In this document: positions 4,856 to 13,370 of the stretch, piece by piece
Layout: each line of letters starts with the position of its first letter
Numbering within the stretch: position 1 is the first letter of the stretch
Source: a virus
DNA length: 27,122 nucleotides
Virus record (IMG/VR): IMGVR_UViG_3300020195_000144
Coordinates: 1-27,122 of that record
Reading direction: 5' to 3' (one strand)
Program-made: the position numbers and the translations under genes
Notes under the pieces: model-generated
Seen by the model: only the letters and a program-made list of their open reading frames with translations
Told to the model about the DNA's origin: nothing
The model's database searches: none

Positions 4856-5772
4856 TCGGCGGCCTCCGCGAAAATATCCAGTTGCTCCGGCGCCGCGGCG
4901 ACCTTGACGCAGCCCGGCGAAAACCAGACGCATTCCTGATCCTTTGTCCCGGTGCCGCCGTAGGTGCTTTTCTTCCGGGACCATTGCAGGACGGTCCATC
5001 CGGGCATCTCGTGCTCGCCCATGTGACCGCACAGCGCGATCCGCATGGTGGCGTTTGCCCGCGCCCATTCGGCAACCGCGTCGGCCACCGGCTGCCCGCT
5101 GCCATAGACGCCATCGAAGCCGCGATATGGCGGGTCCAGCAGGACCGCGGCGCTGTCGCCGCCATAGTGCGAATTGAGGCACCTGTCCCAGTTGCCGTGA
5201 ATGACGCGAACCCGCTCAAGCCGCGCGGCAAGCCGGTGCAGCCATACCCATGCGGTCCTGCCGCCGGATGTCAGCATGTCGCCCTGCCCGGCGGTGCTCA
5301 CATGCGGCACCTTCCCCAGCGCCTGCACGCCCCGCCCGGCGTCTGGCGCCTTCCACCAGTCGCACCAGCCGCCGCCGATCCATGAGCATTGGCCCCACAG
5401 CCACCAGCCGGCGACCTGTGCATCTCCCGGCCATTCCGCATCGTGCAGCGCCGTCACCAGCGCCTCGCGCCGTGCCATCAACCAGACGTGGCGGGCGCCC
5501 TGATCGACGTGCAGAACCGGATAGTCGGCCCATTGCGCGACGGCGCCCGGATCGTGCTTTACCGCCCGCCAGAAGTTGGCAATGAAGCCGCTGGCGTCGC
5601 CGACAACCTCAAGCGACGCCGGCTTTCCGGGCTTGGCAAGCATCACCGCCAGCGACCCGCAGAACGGCTCGATATACTGTTTCGGGCTGCCGAAGCGGCG
5701 CCATATCTCCCTGGCAATGTCGCGCTTGCCGCCGAAATACGGGAACGGCGCCTTGAGGGCGGTCACCGCCAC
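4852..5772 (-). CDS. DNA adenine methyltransferase, D12 class
   Basis: A 306-residue protein if started at GTG 5772 (GTG 5766 is also possible); the longer open frame runs into the holin-like gene and lacks domain sequence. The SAM-binding motif PFPYFGGKR is at 9-17, the second conserved block EPFCGS at 35-40, and the catalytic DPPY at 213-216. This order is that of alpha-class (Dam/D12) N6-adenine methyltransferases, which transfer methyl from S-adenosylmethionine to adenine in DNA. The middle 120 residues, Trp-rich (WWLWGQCSWIGGGWCDWWK), are the likely target-recognition region. No restriction nuclease is adjacent, so this is an orphan enzyme, probably for protection from host restriction. 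The start region overlaps nothing essential and has a weak ribosome binding site. Confidence 0.9.
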   Translation of the reverse strand: MAVTALKAPFPYFGGKRDIAREIWRRFGSPKQYIEPFCGSLAVMLAKPGKPASLEVVGDASGFIANFWRAVKHDPGAVAQWADYPVLHVDQGARHVWLMARREALVTALHDAEWPGDAQVAGWWLWGQCSWIGGGWCDWWKAPDAGRGVQALGKVPHVSTAGQGDMLTSGGRTAWVWLHRLAARLERVRVIHGNWDRCLNSHYGGDSAAVLLDPPYRGFDGVYGSGQPVADAVAEWARANATMRIALCGHMGEHEMPGWTVLQWSRKKSTYGGTGTKDQECVWFSPGCVKVAAAPEQLDIFAEAAE

Positions 5773-5810
5773 ACCGCCGCCAGCGTTATCGCCATTTCCA
5801 TTCAGGTTCG

Positions 5811-6062
5811 TCAGGCATCCCCGTGAGCTGTCTCTGCGCGGCGGAAATAGCCCGCCACGAAGTTGACGACCGAGATCAGCGTGGCGGAGCCACCAGCGAC
5901 CACCCACAAGCTGAATTCGTTGGCGCAGGATGCTGAGAGATCGGGGATGCGGGTCGCGATGAAGCCAGCCAGGGCTGTGATCACGACAGTGCCGATGGCA
6001 CCGCTGGCGGCTACTGCGGCCATCTTTCGGGTCGGGGACGGAGATGGTTGGTCAATCAACAC
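5811..6062 (-). CDS. Holin-like two-span membrane protein (83 aa)
   Basis: GTG 6062 follows AAAGGA at a normal distance. A polar Ser/Pro N-terminus precedes two hydrophobic segments, about 14-37 (MAAVAASGAIGTVVITALAG) and 48-70 (FSLWVVAGGSATLISVVNFV), and a short charged tail (RRAETAHGDA). Size, two spans and charged C-terminus fit class II holins, which open the inner membrane at the end of infection. Its place after the tail genes and next to a peptidoglycan-binding fragment supports a lysis role. The family cannot be named from sequence alone; a non-holin membrane protein remains possible. Confidence 0.65.
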   Translation of the reverse strand: MLIDQPSPSPTRKMAAVAASGAIGTVVITALAGFIATRIPDLSASCANEFSLWVVAGGSATLISVVNFVAGYFRRAETAHGDA

Positions 6063-6073
6063 GGTATGTCCTT

Positions 6074-6265
6074 TCAGGGTTCGTTGATGATGGCAGCGAT
6101 CCGGGCGAGCTTGGCCGCCTCGGCCGAGACAGCGGGAACGGGCGCCAGCCCCGCCAGCAACCTGTGCAGCGCGCCACGGGTGTCGGGGCCGGGGTCGCCG
6201 TCAACCCAGAGGCCGGCGTCGCGCTGAAATCCCCGCACGTCGTTTGGTGCCCGGCCCAGCAGCAC
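6074..6265 (-). pseudogene. Peptidoglycan-binding domain fragment (63 aa)
   Basis: The frame encodes a PG_binding_1-like repeat: VRGFQRDAGLWVDGDPGPDT followed by RGALHRLLAGL, matching the FQ...GL.vDG..GP.T..AL pattern of cell-wall-binding domains. The only conventional start is GTG 6265, with no ribosome binding site. The homologous-looking frame continues upstream (to a TGA at 6362-6364) past the previous gene's stop without any ATG. No catalytic domain is attached. It looks like the remnant of an endolysin or wall hydrolase, or a gene with a frameshifted or non-standard start. The TGA at 6074-6076 lies 11 bp before the holin-like start. Confidence 0.55.
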
Positions 6266-6303
6266 CAGCGCCGTGCGGGTATAGGTGGCGAGGCGGCCAC
6301 TGG

Positions 6304-6615
6304 CTACCGCCGATCCAGCCCGCGCAAAATGTCGAGGGTCAGAATCTGCCCGGCTTTCAATTCATCGATCGCCTGTTTGAGCGTGTCAAACCGGTCGGAG
6401 TTGCGGCTGGATGTCAACTCGTTGGCCCTCGTCCGCCCCTCCATCGAGGCCTGCCATTCCCGCTGAGCCTTGATCGCCTCGCGAAACTCCCGGCTTTCTA
6501 CCGCCAGCGTCGCCATCGACGTTCCGAGGTAGAGTCCCGTGGCGACGAGTCCTGCCCCGATTGTCCAGATCAGTGGCAGGCTGAGCCGGACGCCCCTTTC
6601 GTCAATATCGCTCAT
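6304..6615 (-). CDS. Membrane-anchored coiled-coil protein (103 aa), lysis-region
   Basis: ATG 6615 has AGAGGA 8-10 nt upstream. A short charged N-terminus (MSDIDERGVR) is followed by one membrane span (about 14-38, LPLIWTIGAGLVATGLYLGT) and a long charged helical region with heptad character (REFREAIKAQREWQASMEG, then SDRFDTLKQAIDELKAGQ). One span plus periplasmic coiled coil is the layout of inner-membrane spanins (Rz-like), but such small proteins are also common as uncharacterised phage genes. No partner outer-membrane lipoprotein is seen embedded or adjacent, so the spanin idea is weak. It follows a 47-bp gap and precedes the peptidoglycan-binding fragment. Confidence 0.72.
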   Translation of the reverse strand: MSDIDERGVRLSLPLIWTIGAGLVATGLYLGTSMATLAVESREFREAIKAQREWQASMEGRTRANELTSSRNSDRFDTLKQAIDELKAGQILTLDILRGLDRR

Positions 6616-6662
6616 TACGTATTCCTCTACTCGACGCGCTGTCAGAACTGCCCTTTTCTCAC

Positions 6663-7016
6663 CTAAATTCCCAGCACGGCGCGAGCAGCTCTCCGCCCTG
6701 CCAAAACATCTGCCGGGATTGCAGCCCCGGTTTCGGTTTTGCGGTCAAGAAACGCCTGAGTTTCCTTCATGTATATTTTCGCCTTTACGATCTCGGCTTG
6801 GGCTGACATCGCGGCCAGTTCCGCCTTGGTCGGCCCCGGCGGGCGCGTCCATGTATCCCAGCCCAGCTCCTTGATGTAGTCGGCGGCGCCGTCCACCTCG
6901 GCCTGGAAGGCCGCCCGGTCTTCCGGACCATAGCCTCGGCGGTGGTTTCCGCCCTCGTCGTTCTCCCAGAGGACATTGGCGGTGCCGTCCCGCACTTCCA
7001 CGGTTTTCAGTTTCAT
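6663..7016 (-). CDS. Hypothetical protein downstream of DUF2793 tail gene (117 aa)
   Basis: ATG 7016 lies 1 bp after the DUF2793 stop. The N-terminal half is beta-rich and charged (VEVRDGTANVLWENDEGGNH); the second half is a long helix (TKAELAAMSAQAEIVKAKIY then AFLDRKTETGAAIPADVLAG). No domain is recognised with confidence. The position directly behind a tail fibre/tip gene is typical of tail-fibre assembly or chaperone proteins, which is the likeliest role by context only. The gene is complete, with no membrane segment or signal peptide. Confidence 0.75.
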   Translation of the reverse strand: MKLKTVEVRDGTANVLWENDEGGNHRRGYGPEDRAAFQAEVDGAADYIKELGWDTWTRPPGPTKAELAAMSAQAEIVKAKIYMKETQAFLDRKTETGAAIPADVLAGRRAARAVLGI

Positions 7017-7017
7017 A

Positions 7018-8061
7018 TCATGCCACCTTGTAGGTCAGGGAAATGCGGTAGTCGCTGGTCGCGCTGAAGTGCGCGTGGGTCAAAGCGGAGGTGCCGGTCG
7101 TTAAGAAGTAAACCAGCGTGGCGTAGCTCGTGTTCTGCAAGGGAAACAGTTTCGGGGCCTGCGCATCCGGTAGCGCCAGGCCGCTGCTGAAGCCGACTTC
7201 CCCGGACGTGCTGGCGGCGGACGAGTTGAAGACCACAAACGGCAACGCACTTATCCGCATTGCCCCGGAACACGCCCCGAGCGAGGTGACGACAATTCGG
7301 GCGGTCACAGTCACGAAGTCACCGACACGCTGGTAATGCCCGGTGGCTGTGGAAAGCGTGGCAAGGTTGGTCCCGTCGCCGAAAGTCGGGGTCCAGGTGC
7401 CGGTTTCGGCCTGCGCCGGCGCCAAGACGATCCAGTCGGTGCCGTTATACCGCGCCGCGCTGTCCCGGTCGGTTCTGATCCAGCCCGCGGGCAGCGCCGC
7501 GCCGGTCGGCGTCTTTGCCGTCTTGACGCCCAGCGCGTCGGTGTTGATCGTGGTGGCGCCGGTATTCGCGTTGGTGGCGCGGAACCTGATCTCCAGTCCC
7601 GTGGGAATGGAAGCAAGTGCCAGCCCCGTTGTGATGGTGATTGCATTCGCAGTGCCGCCATAGGTGACATAGGCGGACGGGACCAGATTGCCCTGGTGGA
7701 AGGCGAGATTGCCGCCGATGGTGGTCCCCGCCCGCGCCCAGGCGGCGGCCGACCAGATCACCTCTTCGGCGTCATCCTCGACCCATGCCCGCCAGCCATC
7801 GACAGGGACGAAGAACTGCCAGGCAGCATCGCGCCACTGGGCAACTTCGCCCTCGTGCCCGGTCCACAGTCCGGTCGCCACCGAGGCGACGATGTGGCGG
7901 TCGCCTTCGGTCGGGCTGCCGGGCGGCGCGGTGCCGACGCGGCTCAGCACCGACAGTTGCACGATGGCGTCGAGGTCGCTCAGCGCCTCGTTGACGGTGA
8001 CGTGCTTCTGCGCCTGGCTGGCGTCGAGCAGAGTCAGGGCAAGATGCGGTGTGTCGGCCAT
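7018..8061 (-). CDS. DUF2793 domain tail tip/fibre protein
   Basis: A 347-residue protein. Residues 1-110 are a DUF2793 domain: LALTLLDASQAQKHVTVNEA, then TAPPGSPTEGDRHIV and the Trp-rich WQFFVPVDGWRAWVED. The middle (about 120-215) is a linker with beta repeats (ITTGLALASIPTGLEIRFRA). The C-terminal part (TGTWTPTFGDGTNL, then YQRVGDFVTVTARIVV) resembles beta-sandwich receptor-binding or carbohydrate-contact domains at the end of tail fibres. DUF2793 proteins in Rhodobacterales phages follow the GTA gp15 homologue, as here (10-bp gap). Probable role: distal tail or host-recognition structure. The extreme C-terminus, SDYRISLTYKVA, is a typical terminal beta strand. Confidence 0.85.
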   Translation of the reverse strand: MADTPHLALTLLDASQAQKHVTVNEALSDLDAIVQLSVLSRVGTAPPGSPTEGDRHIVASVATGLWTGHEGEVAQWRDAAWQFFVPVDGWRAWVEDDAEEVIWSAAAWARAGTTIGGNLAFHQGNLVPSAYVTYGGTANAITITTGLALASIPTGLEIRFRATNANTGATTINTDALGVKTAKTPTGAALPAGWIRTDRDSAARYNGTDWIVLAPAQAETGTWTPTFGDGTNLATLSTATGHYQRVGDFVTVTARIVVTSLGACSGAMRISALPFVVFNSSAASTSGEVGFSSGLALPDAQAPKLFPLQNTSYATLVYFLTTGTSALTHAHFSATSDYRISLTYKVA

Positions 8062-8071
8062 GTCAAATCCT

Positions 8072-11000
8072 TCAGAACGTCAGTGCGACGGTGAAATTCG
8101 GGCTGGCGCCGCCGGCAGCGGTCTGGCGGATGCGGATGGTCAGGGTGTCGCCCTGCACGATGGCGCCGCCGAGGTCGGCAACCTGCTGCGCCTGAGTATA
8201 AGTCGCCTCGGGGGTCGTCGTGGTCAGCGTGCGCAGGACGGCGCTCGCGCCACTGAGGATGTCCACCTCGAAGCCCGTCGGCAGGTCGGTTTCGGGCACA
8301 TCCAGCCCGGTCCAGCTGTCGGCGGCAGGCGCGCGGTCGCGGCGGACCCAGCGCAGCACCTGGTCGCCGGCGACGAACGGGCGGCGGCCGGGATCCTCGG
8401 CCTGCAGCGGCGAGAACGGGAACAGGCCGCGGCCCAGCGGCGTGAAGCTTGCGGTGGCCCAGCTTGGGTCGGACGGCGCCCGCGCGGCCGGACCTGCGCT
8501 CCATGCCCAGGCCAGGCCAATTTCCGCAGCCGTGACCGGCAGCGGTACAAGCGCGTTGTCCAGCACCACCACGCGGGCGCCGTCCGGCGCCGGATCCCCG
8601 ATCGCCCACTCGGTGCCGCGCTGGCCGCGCAGCAGGCGGGTCAGCCGGTAGCTGCCCGGCGCAGTCAGCGCGACGGTGCCGGCCTGGACGATCTCCCACA
8701 CACCTGCGGCGGTTTCGATCGCCAGCGCGTTGCCGCCGGCAAACAGCGCGAGGTCGGTGATCGAGGCGAGCGTGCCGTAATCCAGATCGATGAGGATTTC
8801 ATTGGCGGTATCGAACCGGGCCACCGGGCCGGATGGCAGGGCGGCCGTCAGACGGCCGATCCGCGCCCGCTGTGTCGCGGTCGCGAAAGGGGCCACCGTC
8901 GCCGCCGAAGGGCCGCGCCAGATCGCCACCGTGCCGGGCCAGGGCGTGACCGATACCGCCAGCAGCGGCTGCTGCGCCTGAAGGCTGTCGTCAAGCTGCG
9001 GCAGGTCCAGGAACACCAGCGTGGGCGGCTGCAGCGCCACCGGCCGCGACAGTCGGGCCGGCAGCGGCTGCGCCGGCGGCAGGTCGTAAATCTCGCGGTC
9101 ATGGCGTATCGCGTCGATCTGGCGCGCGGTGCCGTCGGCGATCCTGCCGATGCGATAATCCGCAGTCCGGCCGTCGTGGGTGACGCCGATCACGTCGGAC
9201 GGGTCCAGCGCCAGCAGGGACGGCGGCAGCGTGGCGCCCAGCGTCTCCAGCCCGGTCCATGCCTCGCTCAGCGCCCGGCGTGCGCGCTTCTCGGCCTCCT
9301 CCGGCGGCACCGCCACCGGATGCGCTTCCAGCGCGATGCGCCGCACCGCGTCGCCGGCCCGCCGGACCTCGACCGGGGTCGGCTCGTATTCGCCGTCCGA
9401 CCGCATCACCGTCCATTTCAGCACCTGCGGCAACTCTTTGGGCTCGCCGCGGGTCAATTCAAACGGCTCGCCGTCGCCGGTGACGACAAGCGATCCGGTT
9501 GCCACAGTGGCAACCCGGCCGCGACCGCGGGGCAGGAAACGGATCACGCCCTGGCTTTCGACCGCGTCAAAACCGAAGTGCAGCGCCAGGGTGGCGATCG
9601 ATGCGCGCGGTGCCTCCAGCGCCCCGATGACATATCCCTCGACTGCGCCGACAAGGGCCGCCGCGTCGATCTGGGCCGTTGCCAGCCCGGCGCGCAGGCA
9701 CAGGTCACGGACCAGCGCCGCCAGCGATACCGACCCGAGCCGGCCGTTCAGCCAATGCCCCAGCCGCCAGTTTGCGCCATCGGCCCAGACATCATCCAGT
9801 CCCGGGAAAGCAGGATAGGGCCGCGCATCCCACGTCCAGGCGGCGCATTCGGACAGGTCCAGCATCGGCGCTGCGTAGACGCTGGACACCGGGTTGTTGG
9901 CGGTGACGGCCCACCACGGCAGCACCGCCTCGAAATAGGCGCGCTGGATCGCATCGTCGCGCCAGCCCCGCGAGAAATACGGCACGAGGCTTTCCGACGA
10001 CTTCGGGTCCACAAAGACGTTCGGCTGGTTGGTGCCACGGTCGATCGCCGGGCAGCCGAATTCGGTGAACCGGACCGGCTTCGACTGCGGCACCCATGCG
10101 GTGGGCGTGCCGCTTTCGGTGCCGCCGGGGCGGTCGTAATGCAGGTTCAGCCACCAATCCCTGATCGCCTTTGTCCGAAACACCCATGGCTTGGACGCCG
10201 CGCCATCGGTGATCGTGGTGCGGGTCTGCGCCGCGCGGGCGGCGTCGCTGGCGTAGAACCAGTCCCAGCCCTCGCCGCCCTCGATGTTGTCCTGCAGATA
10301 GGCCCGGTCGTGGACCCACGGCGCACCGGCCACGGCATCGAGATGCTCAAAGCCGTCGCGCCAGTCACTGAGCGGCATGTAATTGTCGATGCCGACAAAG
10401 TCGATGTTGGCATCCGACCAGAGCGGATCGAGGTTGAAGTAGACATCGCCGGTGCCGTCGCCCGGCTGGTGGCCGAAATACTCCGACCAGTCGGCCGCAT
10501 AGCCGATCTTGGTGCCGGACCCGAGGATGGTGCTCACGTCGGCAGCGAGGGTCTTCAATGCGGCGACGGCGGGATAGGTGCTCGCGCCAGAGCGGATCGA
10601 GGTCAGCCCGCGCATTTCCGAGGAGACGACGAAGGTGTCGACCCCGCCCGCCGCAGCGCAAAGGTGCGCATAGTGCAGCACCATGCGGCGCAGGCCCCAG
10701 TCGGTGCCGCCGGTCCATGTCACCGTCTCGCCGGACACGGCAAAGTCGGACGCCGCCGCGGTGCCCAGGAAAGCCGCGACCTGCGTGCCGGCGGTTGCCG
10801 TCTTGTCGACGGTGCCCGTGAACCCCGCCGCCGGCGAGCAGGTGATCCGCCCGCGCCACGGGAACGCCGCCTGGCCGTTGGTGGCCGCGTTGGCGCTGTA
10901 GGGGTTCGGCAGGGTGTTGGCCGCCGGCACGTCCATCAGGATGAACGGATAAAAGGTGACGCGAAAGCCTCGCGCTGTCAGTTCCTGGATCGCATCCACG

Positions 11001-12016
11001 ATCGACGCATCGTTCGGCGTGCCGCCATAGACCGGATCGGTGCCGGCAGGCACCCGGCTGATCAGATAAGCGCTCGAACGGGCGATGCCGTTCACCGCCC
11101 ACGCCATCGGCGTCGTGGACTTCACCGCCTGCTCGACGCCAGGCTTGAGCAGGCAACTGCCCGCCCGCAGGTCGTCGCCGAACCATGCCACCACCAGCGT
11201 CACGCTTTCGACCGCGGGCGCCAGCGCCTCCAGTTCGTCCAGCGCGGCGATCAGGTCGGGCTTGTCCAGCACGGCGTTCAGGTTCTCGGCGCCGACATCG
11301 GGCGCCGTCCGGCGCACCGTCTCGGGCGCATAGGCGAACTCGCCCGAGGCCGGGATCAGCGTGATCGCGCGGACCAGCCCCTCGGCAGTATCGGCATCGG
11401 CCAGCGGGCAAAACACCTCGAAGGATAACTGCGGGACGCGGTTGCCGAACGCCCCAAGCTGCAGATCCTCGAAGACGATATAGGCGGTGCCGCGATAGGC
11501 CGGGGCGCCGCCGGTGGCCGCAGCGATCAGCGCGTCGGCCACCTGCGCCTCGTCGCCGGGATACCAGCGCCACGTCGCCTCGGTCAGGTCCATCAGATCG
11601 CCGTCGGCCCAGATCCTGCCGATGCCACCGATCGGCCCCTCGCACAGGGCGACGGCAAAGCTCAGGCTGTAGGTGTACTCCGTCGTGTCGACCCTGGCAT
11701 TCTTGCTGCCGCTGCGGGTCGTGGTCGCCGTCTCCGCAAAGTCGGTGGCCCAGATCACCGTGCCGCCCAGCCGCATGCGCCCGTAAAGCCGCGGGATCAC
11801 CGCGCCCTCGCTGGCGCCGGTGATCTGCAGGGAATCCAGGCGCTGGCCGTCGATCCGCTGCGCCGGGGTCAGCGATGCCAGCAGCCACTGGTCGACCTTC
11901 GACCCCACCAGCAGGCCCAGTTGCGAGCCGATCACCACCGACGAGACGCCAAGGATGCCGCCACCGATGCTGGCGCCGATCGCCGATCCGGCAGCGGCAA
12001 GGGCAATACTGGCCAT
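8072..12016 (-). CDS. GTA gp15-like megatron / phage tail tip protein with TIM-barrel domain
   Basis: A 1314-residue protein starting at ATG 12016 (MASIALAAAG), which overlaps the peptidase stop (ATGA); the longer frame is shadow. A hydrophobic Gly-rich N-terminus (about 5-40) contains possible membrane-insertion helices. A beta-rich tail-tip region follows. The GTA TIM-barrel (glycoside-hydrolase-like) domain lies at about 340-735, with FRVTFYPFILMDVP, NIDFVGIDNYMPLSDWRDG and VRFTEFGCPAIDRGTNQPNV. A Phage-tail_3 type domain comes next (VIRFLPRGRGR, FELTRGEPKELPQ) and a C-terminal beta-rich domain. In RcGTA this protein forms the tip of the baseplate and the channel through which DNA leaves. 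Length is close to the RcGTA gp15 size (about 1300). It is the longest gene in the window. Confidence 0.92.
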   Translation of the reverse strand: MASIALAAAGSAIGASIGGGILGVSSVVIGSQLGLLVGSKVDQWLLASLTPAQRIDGQRLDSLQITGASEGAVIPRLYGRMRLGGTVIWATDFAETATTTRSGSKNARVDTTEYTYSLSFAVALCEGPIGGIGRIWADGDLMDLTEATWRWYPGDEAQVADALIAAATGGAPAYRGTAYIVFEDLQLGAFGNRVPQLSFEVFCPLADADTAEGLVRAITLIPASGEFAYAPETVRRTAPDVGAENLNAVLDKPDLIAALDELEALAPAVESVTLVVAWFGDDLRAGSCLLKPGVEQAVKSTTPMAWAVNGIARSSAYLISRVPAGTDPVYGGTPNDASIVDAIQELTARGFRVTFYPFILMDVPAANTLPNPYSANAATNGQAAFPWRGRITCSPAAGFTGTVDKTATAGTQVAAFLGTAAASDFAVSGETVTWTGGTDWGLRRMVLHYAHLCAAAGGVDTFVVSSEMRGLTSIRSGASTYPAVAALKTLAADVSTILGSGTKIGYAADWSEYFGHQPGDGTGDVYFNLDPLWSDANIDFVGIDNYMPLSDWRDGFEHLDAVAGAPWVHDRAYLQDNIEGGEGWDWFYASDAARAAQTRTTITDGAASKPWVFRTKAIRDWWLNLHYDRPGGTESGTPTAWVPQSKPVRFTEFGCPAIDRGTNQPNVFVDPKSSESLVPYFSRGWRDDAIQRAYFEAVLPWWAVTANNPVSSVYAAPMLDLSECAAWTWDARPYPAFPGLDDVWADGANWRLGHWLNGRLGSVSLAALVRDLCLRAGLATAQIDAAALVGAVEGYVIGALEAPRASIATLALHFGFDAVESQGVIRFLPRGRGRVATVATGSLVVTGDGEPFELTRGEPKELPQVLKWTVMRSDGEYEPTPVEVRRAGDAVRRIALEAHPVAVPPEEAEKRARRALSEAWTGLETLGATLPPSLLALDPSDVIGVTHDGRTADYRIGRIADGTARQIDAIRHDREIYDLPPAQPLPARLSRPVALQPPTLVFLDLPQLDDSLQAQQPLLAVSVTPWPGTVAIWRGPSAATVAPFATATQRARIGRLTAALPSGPVARFDTANEILIDLDYGTLASITDLALFAGGNALAIETAAGVWEIVQAGTVALTAPGSYRLTRLLRGQRGTEWAIGDPAPDGARVVVLDNALVPLPVTAAEIGLAWAWSAGPAARAPSDPSWATASFTPLGRGLFPFSPLQAEDPGRRPFVAGDQVLRWVRRDRAPAADSWTGLDVPETDLPTGFEVDILSGASAVLRTLTTTTPEATYTQAQQVADLGGAIVQGDTLTIRIRQTAAGGASPNFTVALTF

Positions 12017-12489
12017 CAGGCGGACTCCCCGGTCGCTGCCGGAAACAGGAAGGCAAAGGTGATGCTGCGCCGCCAGCGCGCGGACAGCGCATCCTCGACC
12101 ACGCCGCGGCGCGCATCGGCGTGCAGCATCTTGTCGGGCGCGGTCAACAGCCCGGCATGCCTGGCGATGCCGCGGCGGTGCCGGGCGAACAGCAGCAGCG
12201 CACCGGGACCGGCCGACGCGGGGTCGATCTCGACCAGCCACGGCCGCAGGCCCTCGGCCAGGCGCTGGCCGGCGGCACCCGGCGCCGCGGTATCGGCCCA
12301 GTGGAACTCGTAGGGCGGCGGCAACGGCGCGGGGCGGCCCGTCAGCGACGCCCAGATGCCGCGCACCAGCCCCAGGCAATCGCAGCCCGCGCCGCACAGG
12401 CTGGCCTGGTGGTGGAACGGCGTGCCGATCCACAGGCGGGCGGCGGCGATCACCCGGGCGGGGTCGGCGGATGGCACAGCGACGGTCAT
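12016..12489 (-). CDS. NlpC/P60 family tail peptidase (GTA gp14-like)
   Basis: A 157-residue protein from ATG 12489, overlapping the hub gene stop (ATGA); the longer frame is shadow. Cell-wall peptidase of the NlpC/P60 fold: RLWIGTPFHHQASLCGAGCD leads to the catalytic Cys38 in CDCLGLVRG, and the His block is RGIARHAGLLTAPDKMLHAD. These enzymes cut peptide stems of peptidoglycan; on the virion the protein sits at the tail tip and locally opens the wall during entry. In RcGTA the equivalent gene lies between the hub (gp13) and gp15, as here. Several extra Cys near the active site (Cys32, Cys36) are common in the phage subfamily. Confidence 0.92.
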   Translation of the reverse strand: MTVAVPSADPARVIAAARLWIGTPFHHQASLCGAGCDCLGLVRGIWASLTGRPAPLPPPYEFHWADTAAPGAAGQRLAEGLRPWLVEIDPASAGPGALLLFARHRRGIARHAGLLTAPDKMLHADARRGVVEDALSARWRRSITFAFLFPAATGESA

Positions 12490-13370
12490 TTCCCGCGCCT
12501 CTGGGTCGGCAACTCTGGCCGGACGCTGCGGATCAGCGCGTCCTGCCCGGGGATCGTCGGAAAGCCGCGGAACCGGGCGGTGTTGGCGAACTTGGTGCCG
12601 CAGGTGGAAAAGCGCTTGTCGCACCCGGCGACGACGGTGAACGTGTCATCCACATCCACCCCGCGCAGCGGCGCGTCCAGCAGGGTCAGCGTGACCACCC
12701 CGCCGGACAGATCATGCAGCAGCACGTCCGCCAGCCGGCCGGAATTTGCGCCAAGCGTCCAGGTCAACTCGCCAAGCGCGAACCACGCGCTGGCGAAGCC
12801 CGACAGCCCCGAGGCGACAAAGGCGCGGTCGCGCAGCACGTCGGTGACGGTGCCGGACCCGGCAAAGGCCGCCGCCGCGGTATTGACGCCGCAGCGCGTA
12901 TCGCCCAGCCGCGCGTCGCAGCCCTGCTGATAGACCCGGCCGACCGTCTGCCCAAGCTGCGCTGCCAGCGACCGCATTTCGGCGGTGAACGCGAGCCGCC
13001 CGCGGCGCAGATGCCCGACCGTGCCGACCCGCATCAGCAGCCGCTGCGCGACTGCGGACCAGTTGACCCGCCAGATTTCGACGGTCGCATTGTCCCAGCG
13101 GCCGTCCAGGATGTCAGTCTCGGTGATCCGGTCCGAGGTCAGCACCCCGGTCGCGTCCTGCGCATCGACGGCCAGATCGGTGCCGCCGGCGATCTCGGCC
13201 GCGCTGAACCCCGCCTCGGCCTCGAAGTCCGTACCATCGAAGGTCAGGGTCCGGTCGTGGTCGGTGAACCCCAGCACCACGCTGTCGGTGCGCGTCAGCC
13301 GCCAGCACCAGGCCAGTGTCGTCGCGCCGGTGTCCAGATGCGTCTGCATCCCCGCCGGCAGGGTCTTCAC
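12486..13370 (-). CDS. DUF2163 / BR0599 family tail hub protein (GTA gp13-like)
   Basis: A 294-residue protein. N-terminal DUF2163 features: LPAGMQTHLDTGATTLAWCW, LGFTDHDRTLTFDGTDFEA and ATGVLTSDRITETDILDGRWD. The C-terminal BR0599 domain carries the iron-sulfur-type Cys residues: YQQGCDARLGDTRCGV, then VVAGCDKRFSTCGTKFANTA and FRGFPTIPG. In RcGTA the gp13 hub contains a [4Fe-4S] cluster held by Cys of this region, and the four Cys here are consistent with that. It is the baseplate hub on which peptidase and megatron assemble. Both ends overlap neighbours by 4 bp, so the four tip genes are translationally coupled. Confidence 0.92.
   Translation of the reverse strand: MKTLPAGMQTHLDTGATTLAWCWRLTRTDSVVLGFTDHDRTLTFDGTDFEAEAGFSAAEIAGGTDLAVDAQDATGVLTSDRITETDILDGRWDNATVEIWRVNWSAVAQRLLMRVGTVGHLRRGRLAFTAEMRSLAAQLGQTVGRVYQQGCDARLGDTRCGVNTAAAAFAGSGTVTDVLRDRAFVASGLSGFASAWFALGELTWTLGANSGRLADVLLHDLSGGVVTLTLLDAPLRGVDVDDTFTVVAGCDKRFSTCGTKFANTARFRGFPTIPGQDALIRSVRPELPTQRRGK

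Noticed and set aside
6052-6300. 82-codon (-) frame from GTG 6300
   Set aside because: It overlaps the peptidoglycan-binding frame in another phase and has no protein-like pattern. It matters only as a sign of a possible indel near its start.
6304-6615. Inner-membrane spanin call for the coiled-coil protein
   Set aside because: The layout fits, but no embedded or adjacent outer-membrane lipoprotein with a lipobox was found, so it is left as an unnamed membrane protein.
7688-11428. Very long (+) open frame of 1246 codons opposite the megatron gene
   Set aside because: It is antisense to a well-supported tail gene in high-G+C DNA, where the complementary frame lacks stops by codon bias. The translation is Arg/Gly/Ala/His-rich with no domain.
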